Positions 1-7,838 of a stretch of DNA of 13,990 nt are shown piece by piece (position 1 is the first letter of the stretch; each line of letters opens with the position of its first letter). The notes beneath the pieces were generated by a model. It saw only the letters and a list, made by a program, of their open reading frames with translations. It ran no database searches and was not told the DNA's origin. The stretch spans positions 1 to 13,990 of the forward strand of contig JAEYSR010000054.1 of the NCBI GenBank assembly GCA_023434535.1, read 5' to 3'. The translations under genes and the position numbers were made by a program. This DNA is from Actinomycetes bacterium (GTDB taxonomy: Bacteria > Actinomycetota > Acidimicrobiia > Acidimicrobiales > Microtrichaceae).

Positions 1-275
1 GACGTCGGGCTGGTCGGCTCCAGGCGGTCGGTGGCGACGGCGAGGTAGCCGGCGGCGCGCGACTGCCATGCCGCCTCGTCGATCAGGCCGGCGGCACCGG
101 GAACCGCCAAGGGGCCGGCGGAGCCGATCGTCGGGACCGTGCAGCCGGGCGGAGGTCCGCCCGGGCCGGTCCCGGGCGGCGCGCAGGCGGCCAGGATCCC
201 GCTTCCCACCGCCGCCGTCGTCGCGGTCAGGAACCCCCGCCTCGACCACCCGCTCCGCGTCCAGCTGTCGCCCAT
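1..275 (-). CDS. Tat-exported lipoprotein, N-terminal part (gene runs off left edge)
   Basis: Reading the minus strand from ATG at 275 gives 91 codons open to the window edge. The N-terminus carries a twin-arginine signal, SRRGFL at residues 11-16. A short hydrophobic Ala/Thr/Gly-rich stretch follows, then a lipobox-like LAAC with Cys at residue 32, so the product is probably exported folded and lipid-anchored outside the membrane. After the cysteine comes a Pro/Gly-rich spacer and the start of a soluble domain (around residues 60-91) that I do not recognise. A GGGGGTG stretch about 8 bases before the ATG can serve as ribosome binding site. The gene lies 57 bases downstream of the amidohydrolase on the same strand, so the two are probably co-transcribed. 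Both strands are open here; the Tat/lipobox signal decides for the minus strand. Function unknown. Confidence 0.72.
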   Translation of the reverse strand, partial: MGDSWTRSGWSRRGFLTATTAAVGSGILAACAPPGTGPGGPPPGCTVPTIGSAGPLAVPGAAGLIDEAAWQSRAAGYLAVATDRLEPTSPT

Positions 276-332
276 GATCCGCACCCCCGCTCGGCTCACC
301 GGAGACGGTAGCGCCGCTGCGATCGGCGAACC

Positions 333-2066
333 TCAGCGCTCGTCGGGACCGGAGCGCAGCACGGCGCCCGGCGTGGCCCCCGTGTGGCGGCCGTGCTCCA
401 GGGCGACCACCCCGTTCACGACGGTGGCGACGTACCCCTCCGCCCGCTGGATCCAGCGGCCCGCCCCCTTGGGCAGGTCGTGCACGAACTCGGGGACCGG
501 AAGCGCCAGGGCGTCCCAGTCGATCACGTTCAGGTCGGCTGCGGCCCCCGGAACGACCGTGCCCCGGCCGGGCAGGCCGACGAACGCCGCGGTGTCGGCG
601 CTCAGCCGTCGCACGGCGGCCTCGACCGACAGCAGGCCCCGGTCGCGCACCCAGTGGGTCAGGAACCACGTCGGCTGGCTGGCGTCGAGGATCTGACCCA
701 CGTGGGCCCCGGCATCGGCGAGGCCCATGATCACCGAGTCGTCGGTGAGCATCTCGGCGATGGCGTCCATCGACTGGTTGAGCAGCGGCCAGTAGACGAG
801 GACCTGCCCGTCGCTCTCGTCGCACAGGTCGAGGAAGGCCTCCGCCATGGACACGCCCCGCTCGGCGGCGACCGCCGGCAGCGAGGTGCGGGGGTCGCAG
901 TCGTAGCGGGCGACGCCGTCGCGCTGGCCGGGCACGCCGTCGGCGCCGGTCACGAAGAACCGGGCGAGCTCCTCCGCGGTCGGCGCGGACTCGGCCTCTG
1001 CGATCAGGCGGGCCCGGGTCCCGGGGTCGCGCACCGCGGCCAGCCGTCCGGCCATGTCGAGGTCTCTCAGCGCAGCCCACGACGGGTGCCGACCGAACGG
1101 GGTGGCGGCCTGGAGCGAGAACAGCACGCCGATGCCGCGAGCGGTGGTCTGGGGTCGGATCAGCGCGCCCTCGTCGTTGGCGGCGCGGGCGAGCTCGATC
1201 GCCAGACGGTGGTGGTCGGGGTTCTCGAACGTGTGCGTCAGGTTGAACGTCACCGGCCGGCGGGTGGCCAGCGCGACCTCGCGCATCCAGCCCAGCTCGT
1301 CTCGGCACCGCGGCTCGGACGGGCCGTCGCCGTCGAAGCGGGGCGCGCTCTCGAAGATGCCCCGGTCGCGGTCGCGGAGGACGGAGGCGAGGGCCAGGAG
1401 CTCCTCCCGTGTGGCGAACGTGCCCGGCACCTGGCGTCCGTCGGGGACCTTGTGGCGCAGGGTCCGCGAGGTGGAGAAGCCGAGGGCACCGGCGGCCATG
1501 GCCTCGTCGAGGAGCCCGACCATCTCCTCCAGCTCCGCCGCGGTGGGCTGCGCCTCGGGGTCCATCGACCGGTCGCCCATGGCCCAGTACCTCAGGGCGC
1601 AGTGTCCGACCATCCCGCCGAGGTTCATCACGCTGTCGATGCGCTCGAGGCTGTCGAGGTAGTCGCCGTAGGTCTCCCAGTCCCAGGGCAGGGCGGCCAT
1701 GATCGACTCGGCGGGGATGTCCTCGACGGACTCCATCATGTCGGCCAGGTAGGCCCGGTCCGCCGGCTTGCAGGGTGCGAAGGTGACCCCGCAGTTGCCC
1801 ATGACCACGCTGGTCACGCCGTGCCACGACGAGCTGGTGCCCATCGGGTCCCACGCCACCTGCGCGTCGAGGTGGGTGTGGATGTCGACGAAGCCGGGCG
1901 TGACCAGGAGCCCGTCGGCGTCGATGACCCGCTCCGCGTCGCCGGCCGAGCCCGGCGGAACGACGTCGGTGATGGTCCCGCCGTCGACCACCACGTCGGC
2001 CTCCCGGGCCGCCGCCCCGGTGCCGTCCACGAGCCGCCCTCCGCGGATGACCAGGTCGTGCGCCAT
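333..2066 (-). CDS. N-acyl-D-amino-acid deacylase-like amidohydrolase
   Basis: The 577-residue product is an amidohydrolase-superfamily metalloenzyme of the D-aminoacylase type (amidohydrolase_3). It begins with the small beta-domain (LVIRGGRLVDGTG, residues 5-17). The metal-binding HxH follows at H63/H65 in GFVDIHTHLD. The D-aminoacylase-style cysteine ligand is C92 in GNCG, a further histidine is H278 in NLTHTF, and the catalytic Asp is D451 in LADAGAH. The C-terminus closes the beta-sandwich (GTVVPGAAADLNVID). Length matches the family (about 480-580 residues). Family members hydrolyse N-acyl-D-amino acids or related cyclic amides; the substrate here cannot be read from sequence. No signal peptide is seen, so it is probably cytoplasmic. 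The ATG at 2066 has no Shine-Dalgarno but has TAGGGT six bases upstream, suggesting a leaderless mRNA. A plus-strand ORF covering the whole gene is its shadow. Confidence 0.88.
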   Translation of the reverse strand: MAHDLVIRGGRLVDGTGAAAREADVVVDGGTITDVVPPGSAGDAERVIDADGLLVTPGFVDIHTHLDAQVAWDPMGTSSSWHGVTSVVMGNCGVTFAPCKPADRAYLADMMESVEDIPAESIMAALPWDWETYGDYLDSLERIDSVMNLGGMVGHCALRYWAMGDRSMDPEAQPTAAELEEMVGLLDEAMAAGALGFSTSRTLRHKVPDGRQVPGTFATREELLALASVLRDRDRGIFESAPRFDGDGPSEPRCRDELGWMREVALATRRPVTFNLTHTFENPDHHRLAIELARAANDEGALIRPQTTARGIGVLFSLQAATPFGRHPSWAALRDLDMAGRLAAVRDPGTRARLIAEAESAPTAEELARFFVTGADGVPGQRDGVARYDCDPRTSLPAVAAERGVSMAEAFLDLCDESDGQVLVYWPLLNQSMDAIAEMLTDDSVIMGLADAGAHVGQILDASQPTWFLTHWVRDRGLLSVEAAVRRLSADTAAFVGLPGRGTVVPGAAADLNVIDWDALALPVPEFVHDLPKGAGRWIQRAEGYVATVVNGVVALEHGRHTGATPGAVLRSGPDER

Positions 2067-2072
2067 CCCGCG

Positions 2073-2101
2073 ACCCTAACCGTCGGTTCCGTTCTGCAGA
2101 A
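2073..2101 (-). promoter_or_regulatory. Predicted leaderless promoter of the amidohydrolase
   Basis: On the minus strand TAGGGT (2078-2073) fits an actinobacterial -10 (TANNNT) and stands exactly six bases from the ATG at 2066, the spacing expected when transcription starts at the start codon. Seventeen bases further upstream is TTCTGC (2101-2096), a partial match to a -35 box, and it lies inside the large palindrome at 2086-2135. No Shine-Dalgarno is present. Transcription start is inferred, not observed. Confidence 0.5.
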
Positions 2102-2135
2102 GCGGTCGGAACCGACCGCTTCTGCAGAACAGAAC
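2086..2135. repeat. Near-perfect 24-bp inverted repeat, operator and/or terminator
   Basis: Two 24-base arms (2086-2109 and 2112-2135) are separated by only AA. The inner 19 bases of each arm (left arm GTTCTGCAGAAGCGGTCGG) pair perfectly; one mismatch occurs at 2090/2131. Each arm also contains its own 10-bp palindrome, TTCTGCAGAA, at 2092-2101 and 2120-2129, 28 bp apart. The element starts 17 bases past the stop of the PIG-V-like gene and ends 20 bases before the amidohydrolase ATG, overlapping its predicted -35. It could stop transcription from the glycosyltransferase operon, act as a double operator for the amidohydrolase, or both. There is no U-tract on either side. Confidence 0.75.
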
Positions 2136-2152
2136 GGGTGCTGCCGGGCGGG

Positions 2153-3289
2153 TCAGGGGACGATGCGGCCCTGGAGTGCCTGGGCGGTGTAGATCACGAG
2201 ACCGACCGAGCCGGCGATCGACACGAGCACCTGGCGCCACCGCCGGTCCGACCACTGAGCGAGGGCGACCACGAGCGGGACGGCGAGCAGGCCGTAGCGC
2301 CCGATGGAGTCGATCGTCTGCGCGGCGAGCGCCACGAGCAGGGTCACGACGCTGAACGCGATCCAGGACCACGGTTGTCGGCGCCGCACCGCCACGAGCA
2401 CCAACAGGCCCCACAGGACGACGAACGGGACCAGCTCCGTGTCGGTGTTGTGGAGAAGGCCCCAGAGCGACTCGGCGGCGCGGACGAGCGGGTTGCGGAA
2501 CGCGCCGCGGATCGGTCGCTGCTGCTCCCACGGTGCCAGCCAGTCGCCGACCTCGTTGCCCACGTAGGCGAGCGACGCGAGGAGCCCGAGCGGCGCGGCG
2601 ACAAGGGCGGCGATCGCCGGCAGCAGCTTCGGTCGGGGCCGGGCCATCGCGAGCTCGATGAGGATCGGCACGCCGAGCAGGACCCCCGTGGGCCGCAGCG
2701 CGCCGGCGAAGAGCGCCAGCCCGGCGGCCCACCACCACGCCCGGCGGTGCAGTGCGAGCAGCGTCCCGGCGGTGACCAGCAGGGCCAGGCCCTCGGTGTA
2801 GGGCCAGACGAAGACGATCGCGGCCGGCACGATCGCCACCATCCAGGCCGAGCGGAGACCGACCTGGTCGGCGTCGACCGGCCCCCACCGGTCGGCCAGG
2901 ACCTCGCGTGCCAGCTGGGCGAGCACCACGGCGCCGGCCAGCGCCGCCAGGTTGCCGATCACGACGAGGGCGATGTCGCTGCGCCCGCCGAACAGGACGC
3001 CGAGCCAGCGGCCGAGGAGCGGGTACAGCGGGAAGAACCGGGCCCCGTCGGCGGCCACCGAGTCGTAGCCGCCCTTGGCGATCCAGTCGTAGAAGAACGA
3101 GTCCCAGGAGAGCAGGCCCTTGGGCAGCGGGAAGTCCTGGCGGCCCGACAGGGCGGGATCCGGCGTCAGGAGGTGGGCGACCCAGAAGCCCAGGGCCACG
3201 CAGACCCGGGCCCAGATCCAGCCGAGGAGCCCGACGGCCACCGCGCGACGGACCTCGACGCCGCCCCAGCGGGTCGCGCCCGTGCTCAC
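2153..3289 (-). CDS. PIG-V-like GT-C mannosyltransferase family membrane protein
   Basis: I start this gene at GTG 3289, giving 378 residues; the longer open frame to 3406 would add 39 Arg/Pro-rich residues and overlap the upstream gene by 121 bases. With GTG the genes overlap by four bases (GTGA), typical of translational coupling. The product is a polytopic membrane protein. After the first membrane helix (about 19-40) comes SWDSFFYDWIAKGGY at 61-75, then FFPLYPLL at 85-92, then WPYTEGL at 152-158 and RPTGVLLG at 189-196. This order matches PIG-V/GT-C glycosyltransferases, in which the WD motif faces the outer side and handles a polyprenyl-phosphate sugar donor. About eight to ten helices are visible. 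It likely adds a sugar (mannose by family analogy) to an envelope lipid or glycan; donor and acceptor are unknown. Confidence 0.8.
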   Translation of the reverse strand: MSTGATRWGGVEVRRAVAVGLLGWIWARVCVALGFWVAHLLTPDPALSGRQDFPLPKGLLSWDSFFYDWIAKGGYDSVAADGARFFPLYPLLGRWLGVLFGGRSDIALVVIGNLAALAGAVVLAQLAREVLADRWGPVDADQVGLRSAWMVAIVPAAIVFVWPYTEGLALLVTAGTLLALHRRAWWWAAGLALFAGALRPTGVLLGVPILIELAMARPRPKLLPAIAALVAAPLGLLASLAYVGNEVGDWLAPWEQQRPIRGAFRNPLVRAAESLWGLLHNTDTELVPFVVLWGLLVLVAVRRRQPWSWIAFSVVTLLVALAAQTIDSIGRYGLLAVPLVVALAQWSDRRWRQVLVSIAGSVGLVIYTAQALQGRIVP

Positions 3290-4932
3290 GGGGCGGGGAA
3301 CTCGAGGAGCTGGATTCCCGGCTCGTCCTCGTTGCGATCGTCGGGTGAGACGAGCACGCGGAGCCCGCCCCGGGTCTGGATCAGCGAGTTCTGGATCCCC
3401 TCGCACTTGCCCTCGAGGGTCTTGTAGCCCTCGGTCGTCGCGTAGAAGAGGGTGCGACCCTGCGCCGCGGCGGCGATGCGCCCGGCCACCTCGGCGGGGT
3501 CGATCGCGTCGTTGCGATCCTTGTAGTCGACCCAGTCGACGAAGCGCGGGTCATCGAGACGCGGGACGGCGACGACCTCGACCTCGCCCTCCCCGTCGGC
3601 GTCGAGCAGGCCGGCGTCGCGGAGGGCCCGCTGAACGGACGGCCCGTTCTGGTCGGGGCACGTCACCACCAACGGGCGCGGCGATCCCGGCGGCAGGGCG
3701 TCCACCACCTCGACGATCCGGTCGGCCACCTCGCCCGCCTGGGTCCGGACCCGGGCGACCTCGGCCGTGGTCCCGGCGGCGAACCCGACGAGCACGACCA
3801 CGACGACGATCCGTCGCCACGCGTCGTCGGCGATGGCGGTGATGCCCATGGCGATGAGCAGGACCAGCAGCGGCGCGACCACCGCCAGGTAGCGGCCGGT
3901 GAACGCGGCGTGGGCCGCGAAGCTGGCCGCCCAGGCGATCGACAGAGTCGTGAGGACCACCAGGCCCTCACGCCGCGCCGTCGGGCGGACCCGCCAACCG
4001 AGCTCCACCCGGCCGCGCCCGTTGGTGAGGCCGAACAGGCCGAGCAGCATGAGCCCGGCGACCAGGTACGCGACCAGCTGCGACTCGGCGACCGCGCCGC
4101 CGAACACCTGGATCATCCCGAGGACGCCGATCGCCGCCGGGCGCACGACGTCGCCCCACGGGGTCCCGGTGTGGGCGCTCTGGTAGAGCATCGTGGGCAG
4201 CCAGGGCACGAAGGTCAGCCCGCCCACCACGATGGCGGCGGCGAGGCCCAGCTCGGCGTTCCGGCGGGCCGTGTCGCCGCGCCGGTGCTCGACGATGGCC
4301 TCGACGAGCAGGACGAGCCCGATCCCGGCGAGCAGCCAGATCGACCAGTAGTGGGTCCACAGCAGGAGCGCGGACACGGCGGCGGTGCCGACGGCGGTCC
4401 AGAGGCGGGGGCGTTCGCGGTGGTGGTCGATCAGCAGGTAGCCGGCGAGCACCAGGAGCATGACCAGCGAGTACATCCGGGTCTCCGACGAGTACCGGAT
4501 GGCGAACGGCAGCGCGGACATGACGACCAGCGCCGCAGCGGCGGTCCGGCGCGCCCGCACCTGGTCGCGCACCCCGTCGAGGTCGGGCCGACCGCCGACG
4601 CGGAGGCCGGCCCACCAGGCGAGGGGGAGCGCGGCCACGCCGAACACCCCCGACAGCGCCCGCAGCGCCCAGGGCGACCATCCGACGATCGAGCCCCACA
4701 CGTGCAACAGCACGTAGTAGAGCGGCGGGTGGCCGTCCCGCTCCAGTGCTCCCCGGATGTCGCCGAGCGGGAGCTCGGCGATGTTCGCCGACAGCGCCTC
4801 GTCGAGCCACAGGGACCCACGGGGGGCGAAGCGGGCGGCGACGCCCACGGCGACGACGACGGCGATGCCGGCCGTGACCCACCACGGCGTGGCCCGGGGC
4901 GACGTTCCTCCGTCGGTGCGGTCCTCAGGCAC
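3286..4932 (-). CDS. PMT/ArnT-like GT-C glycosyltransferase, integral membrane
   Basis: The 548-residue protein has a short cytoplasmic N-terminus and a first helix near 18-34. It then carries the GT-C signature WLDEA (D44, E45) with DGHPPLYYVLLH at 66-77, the pattern of PMT_2/ArnT-type enzymes using polyprenyl-phosphate sugars. SSETRMYSL at 148-156 is the second conserved GT-C motif. Roughly ten further helices run to about residue 390. A soluble C-terminal domain of about 150 residues follows, probably extracytoplasmic as in relatives. The ATG at 4932 overlaps the stop of the GT4 gene by eight bases, and the gene itself overlaps the next one by four, so the three form one transcription unit. 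Substrate unknown. Confidence 0.85.
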   Translation of the reverse strand: MPEDRTDGGTSPRATPWWVTAGIAVVVAVGVAARFAPRGSLWLDEALSANIAELPLGDIRGALERDGHPPLYYVLLHVWGSIVGWSPWALRALSGVFGVAALPLAWWAGLRVGGRPDLDGVRDQVRARRTAAAALVVMSALPFAIRYSSETRMYSLVMLLVLAGYLLIDHHRERPRLWTAVGTAAVSALLLWTHYWSIWLLAGIGLVLLVEAIVEHRRGDTARRNAELGLAAAIVVGGLTFVPWLPTMLYQSAHTGTPWGDVVRPAAIGVLGMIQVFGGAVAESQLVAYLVAGLMLLGLFGLTNGRGRVELGWRVRPTARREGLVVLTTLSIAWAASFAAHAAFTGRYLAVVAPLLVLLIAMGITAIADDAWRRIVVVVVLVGFAAGTTAEVARVRTQAGEVADRIVEVVDALPPGSPRPLVVTCPDQNGPSVQRALRDAGLLDADGEGEVEVVAVPRLDDPRFVDWVDYKDRNDAIDPAEVAGRIAAAAQGRTLFYATTEGYKTLEGKCEGIQNSLIQTRGGLRVLVSPDDRNEDEPGIQLLEFPAP

Positions 4933-6334
4933 GGGCGGCCGATCCGGACACCTGGCCGTACGCGGCGGCCATGGCGTCGCGCACGGCGTCGGCCGACTCG
5001 TCCCACGTGTGGGGCGTGTGGGCGCGGGCCCGCTCGACGGCTGCGGCGTGGTGGGCGGGGTCGTCGAGGTGGCGACGCAGGAGCTCGGTCCAGGCCCGGA
5101 CGTCGTCGGGGCCGGCGTACTCCGCGGCGTCGCCGCCGGCCTCGGGCAGGGCTCCGGCGTCGGACGCGATCACGGGGGTGCCGGACTGCATGGCCTCGGT
5201 GACGGTCATCCCGAGCCCTTCGTAGCGGGCGGGCGTGAGCGACACGAACGCGTGGCGGTACAGGCGGCCGAGCCGGACGTCGTCGACCTCCTCCATCCAG
5301 AGCAGCCGTCGCCCGAACTGCGGATGGCTCTCGATCCGCTCGATGAGGTCGTCCACCTTCCATCCGCGCTTGCCGACGAGCACCAGGCCCAGGTCGGGCG
5401 ACGAGTCGGCCAGGGCGTCGAACACGTCCAGGGCCAGCGCCTGGTTCTTGCGCGGCTCGATCGTCCCGACCATCAGCAGGTAGCGGTCGACCTGGGGTGG
5501 GATCTCGGTCGGTCGGTCGTCGGCCGGCGCCGCCTCGGCGGGACGGCCCGGTGCCCCCTCGCCGGAACGGCCCGGAGCGAGAGCGCGCTCCACGATGTCG
5601 GCGCCGAGTGGGATCACCGTCGTGTCGAGCTCGCGGTCGATCCCGTTTGCAGCCGCGATCTCCAGCAGGTCCAGGCGCGTGCGCTCGGAGATGCAGAGGA
5701 ACAGCTCGCTGTGGCGGAGGTGGCCGAGGATGAAGCGGGTGAAGTCGCGCACCAGGACCGAGTCGAACCACTCCGGCCGCATCAGCGGGAGGACGTCGGC
5801 GACCAGGACCGCGCTGCCGGCACCGGCCCGGTGCAGCGGCCCGAGCAGCACGTCGCGGGGGATCGGGTCGTTCCAGGCCGCCTCGAGGTCGAGCAGCACC
5901 GTCGAGCGGTCGGCGGGCGGCAGCACGAGGTGGTCGTTGGGCCGGTCGGCCCGGCGGTGCGCGGCCAGCTGGGCGCGCGAGCGCAGGTCGCGCATCGCGG
6001 GCACGGCGAGCACCTTGCGCACGGCGGTGGCCACGGGAGCCGGGAAGCGCCGGGCGATCGCGGTGCTGGCGGGCAGGCGCTCCTGCGGGTGGGCGAGCGC
6101 GTCGGCCTCGTCCGCCGTCAGCTCCCGGTACCAGTCGGCGGCCGGGGACCACACGACGGGTCGGTAGTCGATCGGCCCCTGGTCGCCGGGCGGGGCGAGG
6201 CGGGCGACGAGCTCCCGTGCGACGCGCTGCAGACCGGTCGTGTACGGCAGCGACACGGTGTTGGTGACTTCGACGATGGCGTGGATCGGGTGGAGACCAT
6301 CTCCGTCCAGGCGCGCAGAACCGGTGTGCCCCAT
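4925..6334 (-). CDS. GT4-family (GT-B fold) glycosyltransferase, group 1
   Basis: The 469-residue cytoplasmic protein has the two-domain GT-B plan. The N-terminal acceptor domain contains YTTGLQRVARELV (31-43). The C-terminal nucleotide-sugar domain begins at LLMVGTIEPRKNQAL (286-300, conserved R295/K296), with GKRGW at 321-325 and the EX7E motif E372-E380 in YEGLGMTVTEAM. Relatives use a nucleotide-activated sugar to extend lipid-linked or envelope glycans. Residues about 252-280 are an Ala/Pro/Gly-rich linker between the domains. It is the first gene of a three-gene overlapping run with two GT-C membrane enzymes, consistent with the inner-leaflet step being followed by outer-leaflet extension. 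The ATG has no Shine-Dalgarno; TAAGAT lies nine bases upstream. A long minus-strand ORF in another frame (4431-7748) spans this gene but has no family motifs. Confidence 0.9.
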   Translation of the reverse strand: MGHTGSARLDGDGLHPIHAIVEVTNTVSLPYTTGLQRVARELVARLAPPGDQGPIDYRPVVWSPAADWYRELTADEADALAHPQERLPASTAIARRFPAPVATAVRKVLAVPAMRDLRSRAQLAAHRRADRPNDHLVLPPADRSTVLLDLEAAWNDPIPRDVLLGPLHRAGAGSAVLVADVLPLMRPEWFDSVLVRDFTRFILGHLRHSELFLCISERTRLDLLEIAAANGIDRELDTTVIPLGADIVERALAPGRSGEGAPGRPAEAAPADDRPTEIPPQVDRYLLMVGTIEPRKNQALALDVFDALADSSPDLGLVLVGKRGWKVDDLIERIESHPQFGRRLLWMEEVDDVRLGRLYRHAFVSLTPARYEGLGMTVTEAMQSGTPVIASDAGALPEAGGDAAEYAGPDDVRAWTELLRRHLDDPAHHAAAVERARAHTPHTWDESADAVRDAMAAAYGQVSGSAARA

Positions 6335-6343
6335 GTGGGCCGG

Positions 6344-6349
6344 ATCTTA
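6344..6349 (-). promoter_or_regulatory. Predicted -10 box of the glycosyltransferase operon
   Basis: TAAGAT on the minus strand (6349-6344) matches TANNNT and ends nine bases before the ATG at 6334. That would give a leaderless or nearly leaderless mRNA, in keeping with the lack of a Shine-Dalgarno. I see no convincing -35. The 76-bp gap to the divergent MFS gene must hold promoters for both sides. Confidence 0.4.
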
Positions 6350-6410
6350 CGTTCCGGCGCACACCGCCACGGCGACCCGGGCCCGGACGCCGAGGTGGGA
6401 GGCTGGGGCG

Positions 6411-7616
6411 ATGTCGGGCGGAACGGAGTCGGATCGGGCCGCCACCTCGGTGGCGTCCGTGGGCGCTCGGATCTCGACCGCGATGCTCGTCCCGGTCGGC
6501 GGTGCCTTCGTCGCACTCGGGCTGTTCATGGGGGCGTGGACCGTGGCGACGCCCGAGGTCGAGCACGCGCTCGGAGCGGGGCCCGTTCGGCTCGGTCTGG
6601 TCCTGAGCGTGTCGCTGGTCGTCGCCGCCGGGTTCAACACGGTCGGCGGGGCGCTGGCGGAGCGTCGCGGCACCACGGCGGCGCTGCGCCTCACGATGGC
6701 CGGCTGGGCCGCCGCACTGGTGGTCGGTTCGGTGCTGCCGGCGCCGTGGGGGGTCGCGGCCGGGATCGTGGTGGTGCTGTCGCTCGGCGGGTCGGTCGAC
6801 GTGGTCGCCAACGTCGCTGCCACCGCGGGCCTGGCCGACCGACCGGGCCGGCTCGTGCGGCTGCACTCCGTCTACAACATGGGCGGAGCGGCGGGCACGG
6901 TGCTCGTGGGGGTGCTTCTCGGCGTGACCGGGGCGGTCGGGTGGCGGTGGGCCTGGGTCGTGAGCGCCGCGCTGGTCGTGGTGCTCCTGGTGGCGACCCG
7001 GGACGTCCACCTGCCGGCCGGCCACGCCGGCAGGAAGGTCCGGCTGTCGGAGGGGATGCGCACGCTGCGGGCGGAGCGGCTCGTGCCTGTGGCCGTCGCC
7101 TTCTCCCTGGCCGCGGTCGTCGAGGGCGGGGTCAACACGTGGGGCGTGCTGCAGCTGCGCGGCCAGCTGGACGCGGGGCTGCTCGTCGGGGCCGGCGGCG
7201 CGTTCCTCGGCTACCTGGTCGCGGTGGTCGCCCGGCTGTCGGTCTCGCGCATCGAGACGGGTGCCGCGGTCCGTCGGGCCATCGTCGGGGGCACCGGTCT
7301 GGCTGCCGGCGGCCTGGTCGTCCTCGCCACCGTGCGCCAGCCGGTCGTGGCGGCCTGCGGGCTCGTGGTCGCGGCCGGTGGCGTCTCGGTGTGCTGGCCG
7401 CTGCTCATGTCGGAGGTGGGACGTGGGCGCGAGCGGCCGGGCGTCGTCGTCGGGGCGATGACCACCTTCGGATACCTCGGCTCGGTCATCGGGCCGGGAC
7501 TGGTCGGCGCGGTGGCCGGCGCCTTCGGCATCGCGACCGGCCTGGTCGTCCTCGCAGTCTGCGCCGCGGGCGTGCCGACGATGCTCCTCTGGGGTGAGCG
7601 CCGAGCGGCGGCCTGA
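6411..7616 (+). CDS. MFS transporter (YbjJ-like)
   Basis: I place the start at ATG 6411 (401 residues) because GGAGG at 6398-6402 stands eight bases upstream. The open frame back to 6240 would add a Pro/Arg/Trp-rich, non-membrane extension overlapping the divergent gene. The protein is almost wholly hydrophobic with about twelve helices, beginning near residue 22. A motif-A-like loop GGALAERRG (79-87) sits between helices 2 and 3. LHSVYNMGGAAGTV (151-164) is typical of the YbjJ/fucose-permease-like MFS branch. A cytoplasmic loop around 198-222 divides the two six-helix halves. It probably exports or imports a small solute by proton coupling; the substrate is not predictable. It stands alone on its strand, divergent from the glycosyltransferase operon and convergent with the Ltp-like gene. 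Confidence 0.85.
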   Translation: MSGGTESDRAATSVASVGARISTAMLVPVGGAFVALGLFMGAWTVATPEVEHALGAGPVRLGLVLSVSLVVAAGFNTVGGALAERRGTTAALRLTMAGWAAALVVGSVLPAPWGVAAGIVVVLSLGGSVDVVANVAATAGLADRPGRLVRLHSVYNMGGAAGTVLVGVLLGVTGAVGWRWAWVVSAALVVVLLVATRDVHLPAGHAGRKVRLSEGMRTLRAERLVPVAVAFSLAAVVEGGVNTWGVLQLRGQLDAGLLVGAGGAFLGYLVAVVARLSVSRIETGAAVRRAIVGGTGLAAGGLVVLATVRQPVVAACGLVVAAGGVSVCWPLLMSEVGRGRERPGVVVGAMTTFGYLGSVIGPGLVGAVAGAFGIATGLVVLAVCAAGVPTMLLWGERRAAA

Positions 7617-7626
7617 ACCCTTCACT

Positions 7627-7671
7627 CTCTGTGCAATCGCCGTCGTCCTGCGACGCTCAGCGCACACAGAG
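7627..7671 (+). terminator. Nested hairpin after the MFS gene
   Basis: Ten bases past the MFS stop, CTCTGTG (7627-7633) pairs with CACAGAG (7665-7671). Inside this, CGTCG (7641-7645) pairs with CGACG (7651-7655) around a five-base loop. The nested stem is positioned as a transcription terminator for the MFS gene, although it lacks a U-tract. Confidence 0.4.
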
Positions 7672-7685
7672 CGGGGCCTGCGGTC

Positions 7686-7720
7686 CACGACACCGGGGCC
7701 CGGAGGCCCCGGATGTCGTG
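7686..7720. terminator. Strong hairpin in the convergent gap, likely bidirectional terminator
   Basis: CACGACA plus CCGGGGCC (7686-7700) pairs with GGCCCCGG (7705-7712) and TGTCGTG (7714-7720), leaving a CGGA loop and a single bulged A at 7713. This gives 15 base pairs, 11 of them G-C. It lies midway in the 252-bp gap between the convergent MFS and Ltp-like genes and can form on either transcript. Apart from this hairpin, the one at 7627-7671 and the repeat at 7839-7870, I see nothing coding in the gap. Confidence 0.6.
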
Positions 7721-7838
7721 TGCCGTGTGGTGTTCCCTGACCCTCCATCGGCAGGCCGGCGGACGAACTGAGCGCTCGCCGCCGTCCGTCGCGTACGACC
7801 GGTCAGCGGCGTGGGTCCGTGCGGGGCGTCGCTGCCTT

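Noticed and set aside
384..2192. 602-codon plus-strand open frame antisense to the amidohydrolase
   Set aside because: The minus strand carries clear metal-binding motifs and a promoter; this frame has none and is His/Gly/Val-rich.
3290..3406. 39-residue upstream extension of the PIG-V-like protein
   Set aside because: It would lie within the coding end of the preceding gene and is Arg/Pro-rich; GTG 3289 gives a four-base coupled overlap.
6240..6410. 57-residue upstream extension of the MFS protein
   Set aside because: Overlaps the divergent gene and its promoter; a good GGAGG site precedes ATG 6411.
4757..7597. 946-codon plus-strand open frame
   Set aside because: Antisense to the glycosyltransferases and out of frame through the MFS gene; low-complexity Gly/Arg composition.
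4431..7748. 1105-codon open frame on the minus strand
   Set aside because: Arg/Pro/His-rich translation without family motifs, running across two glycosyltransferase genes, the divergent promoter region and antisense to the MFS gene; a GC-rich shadow frame.
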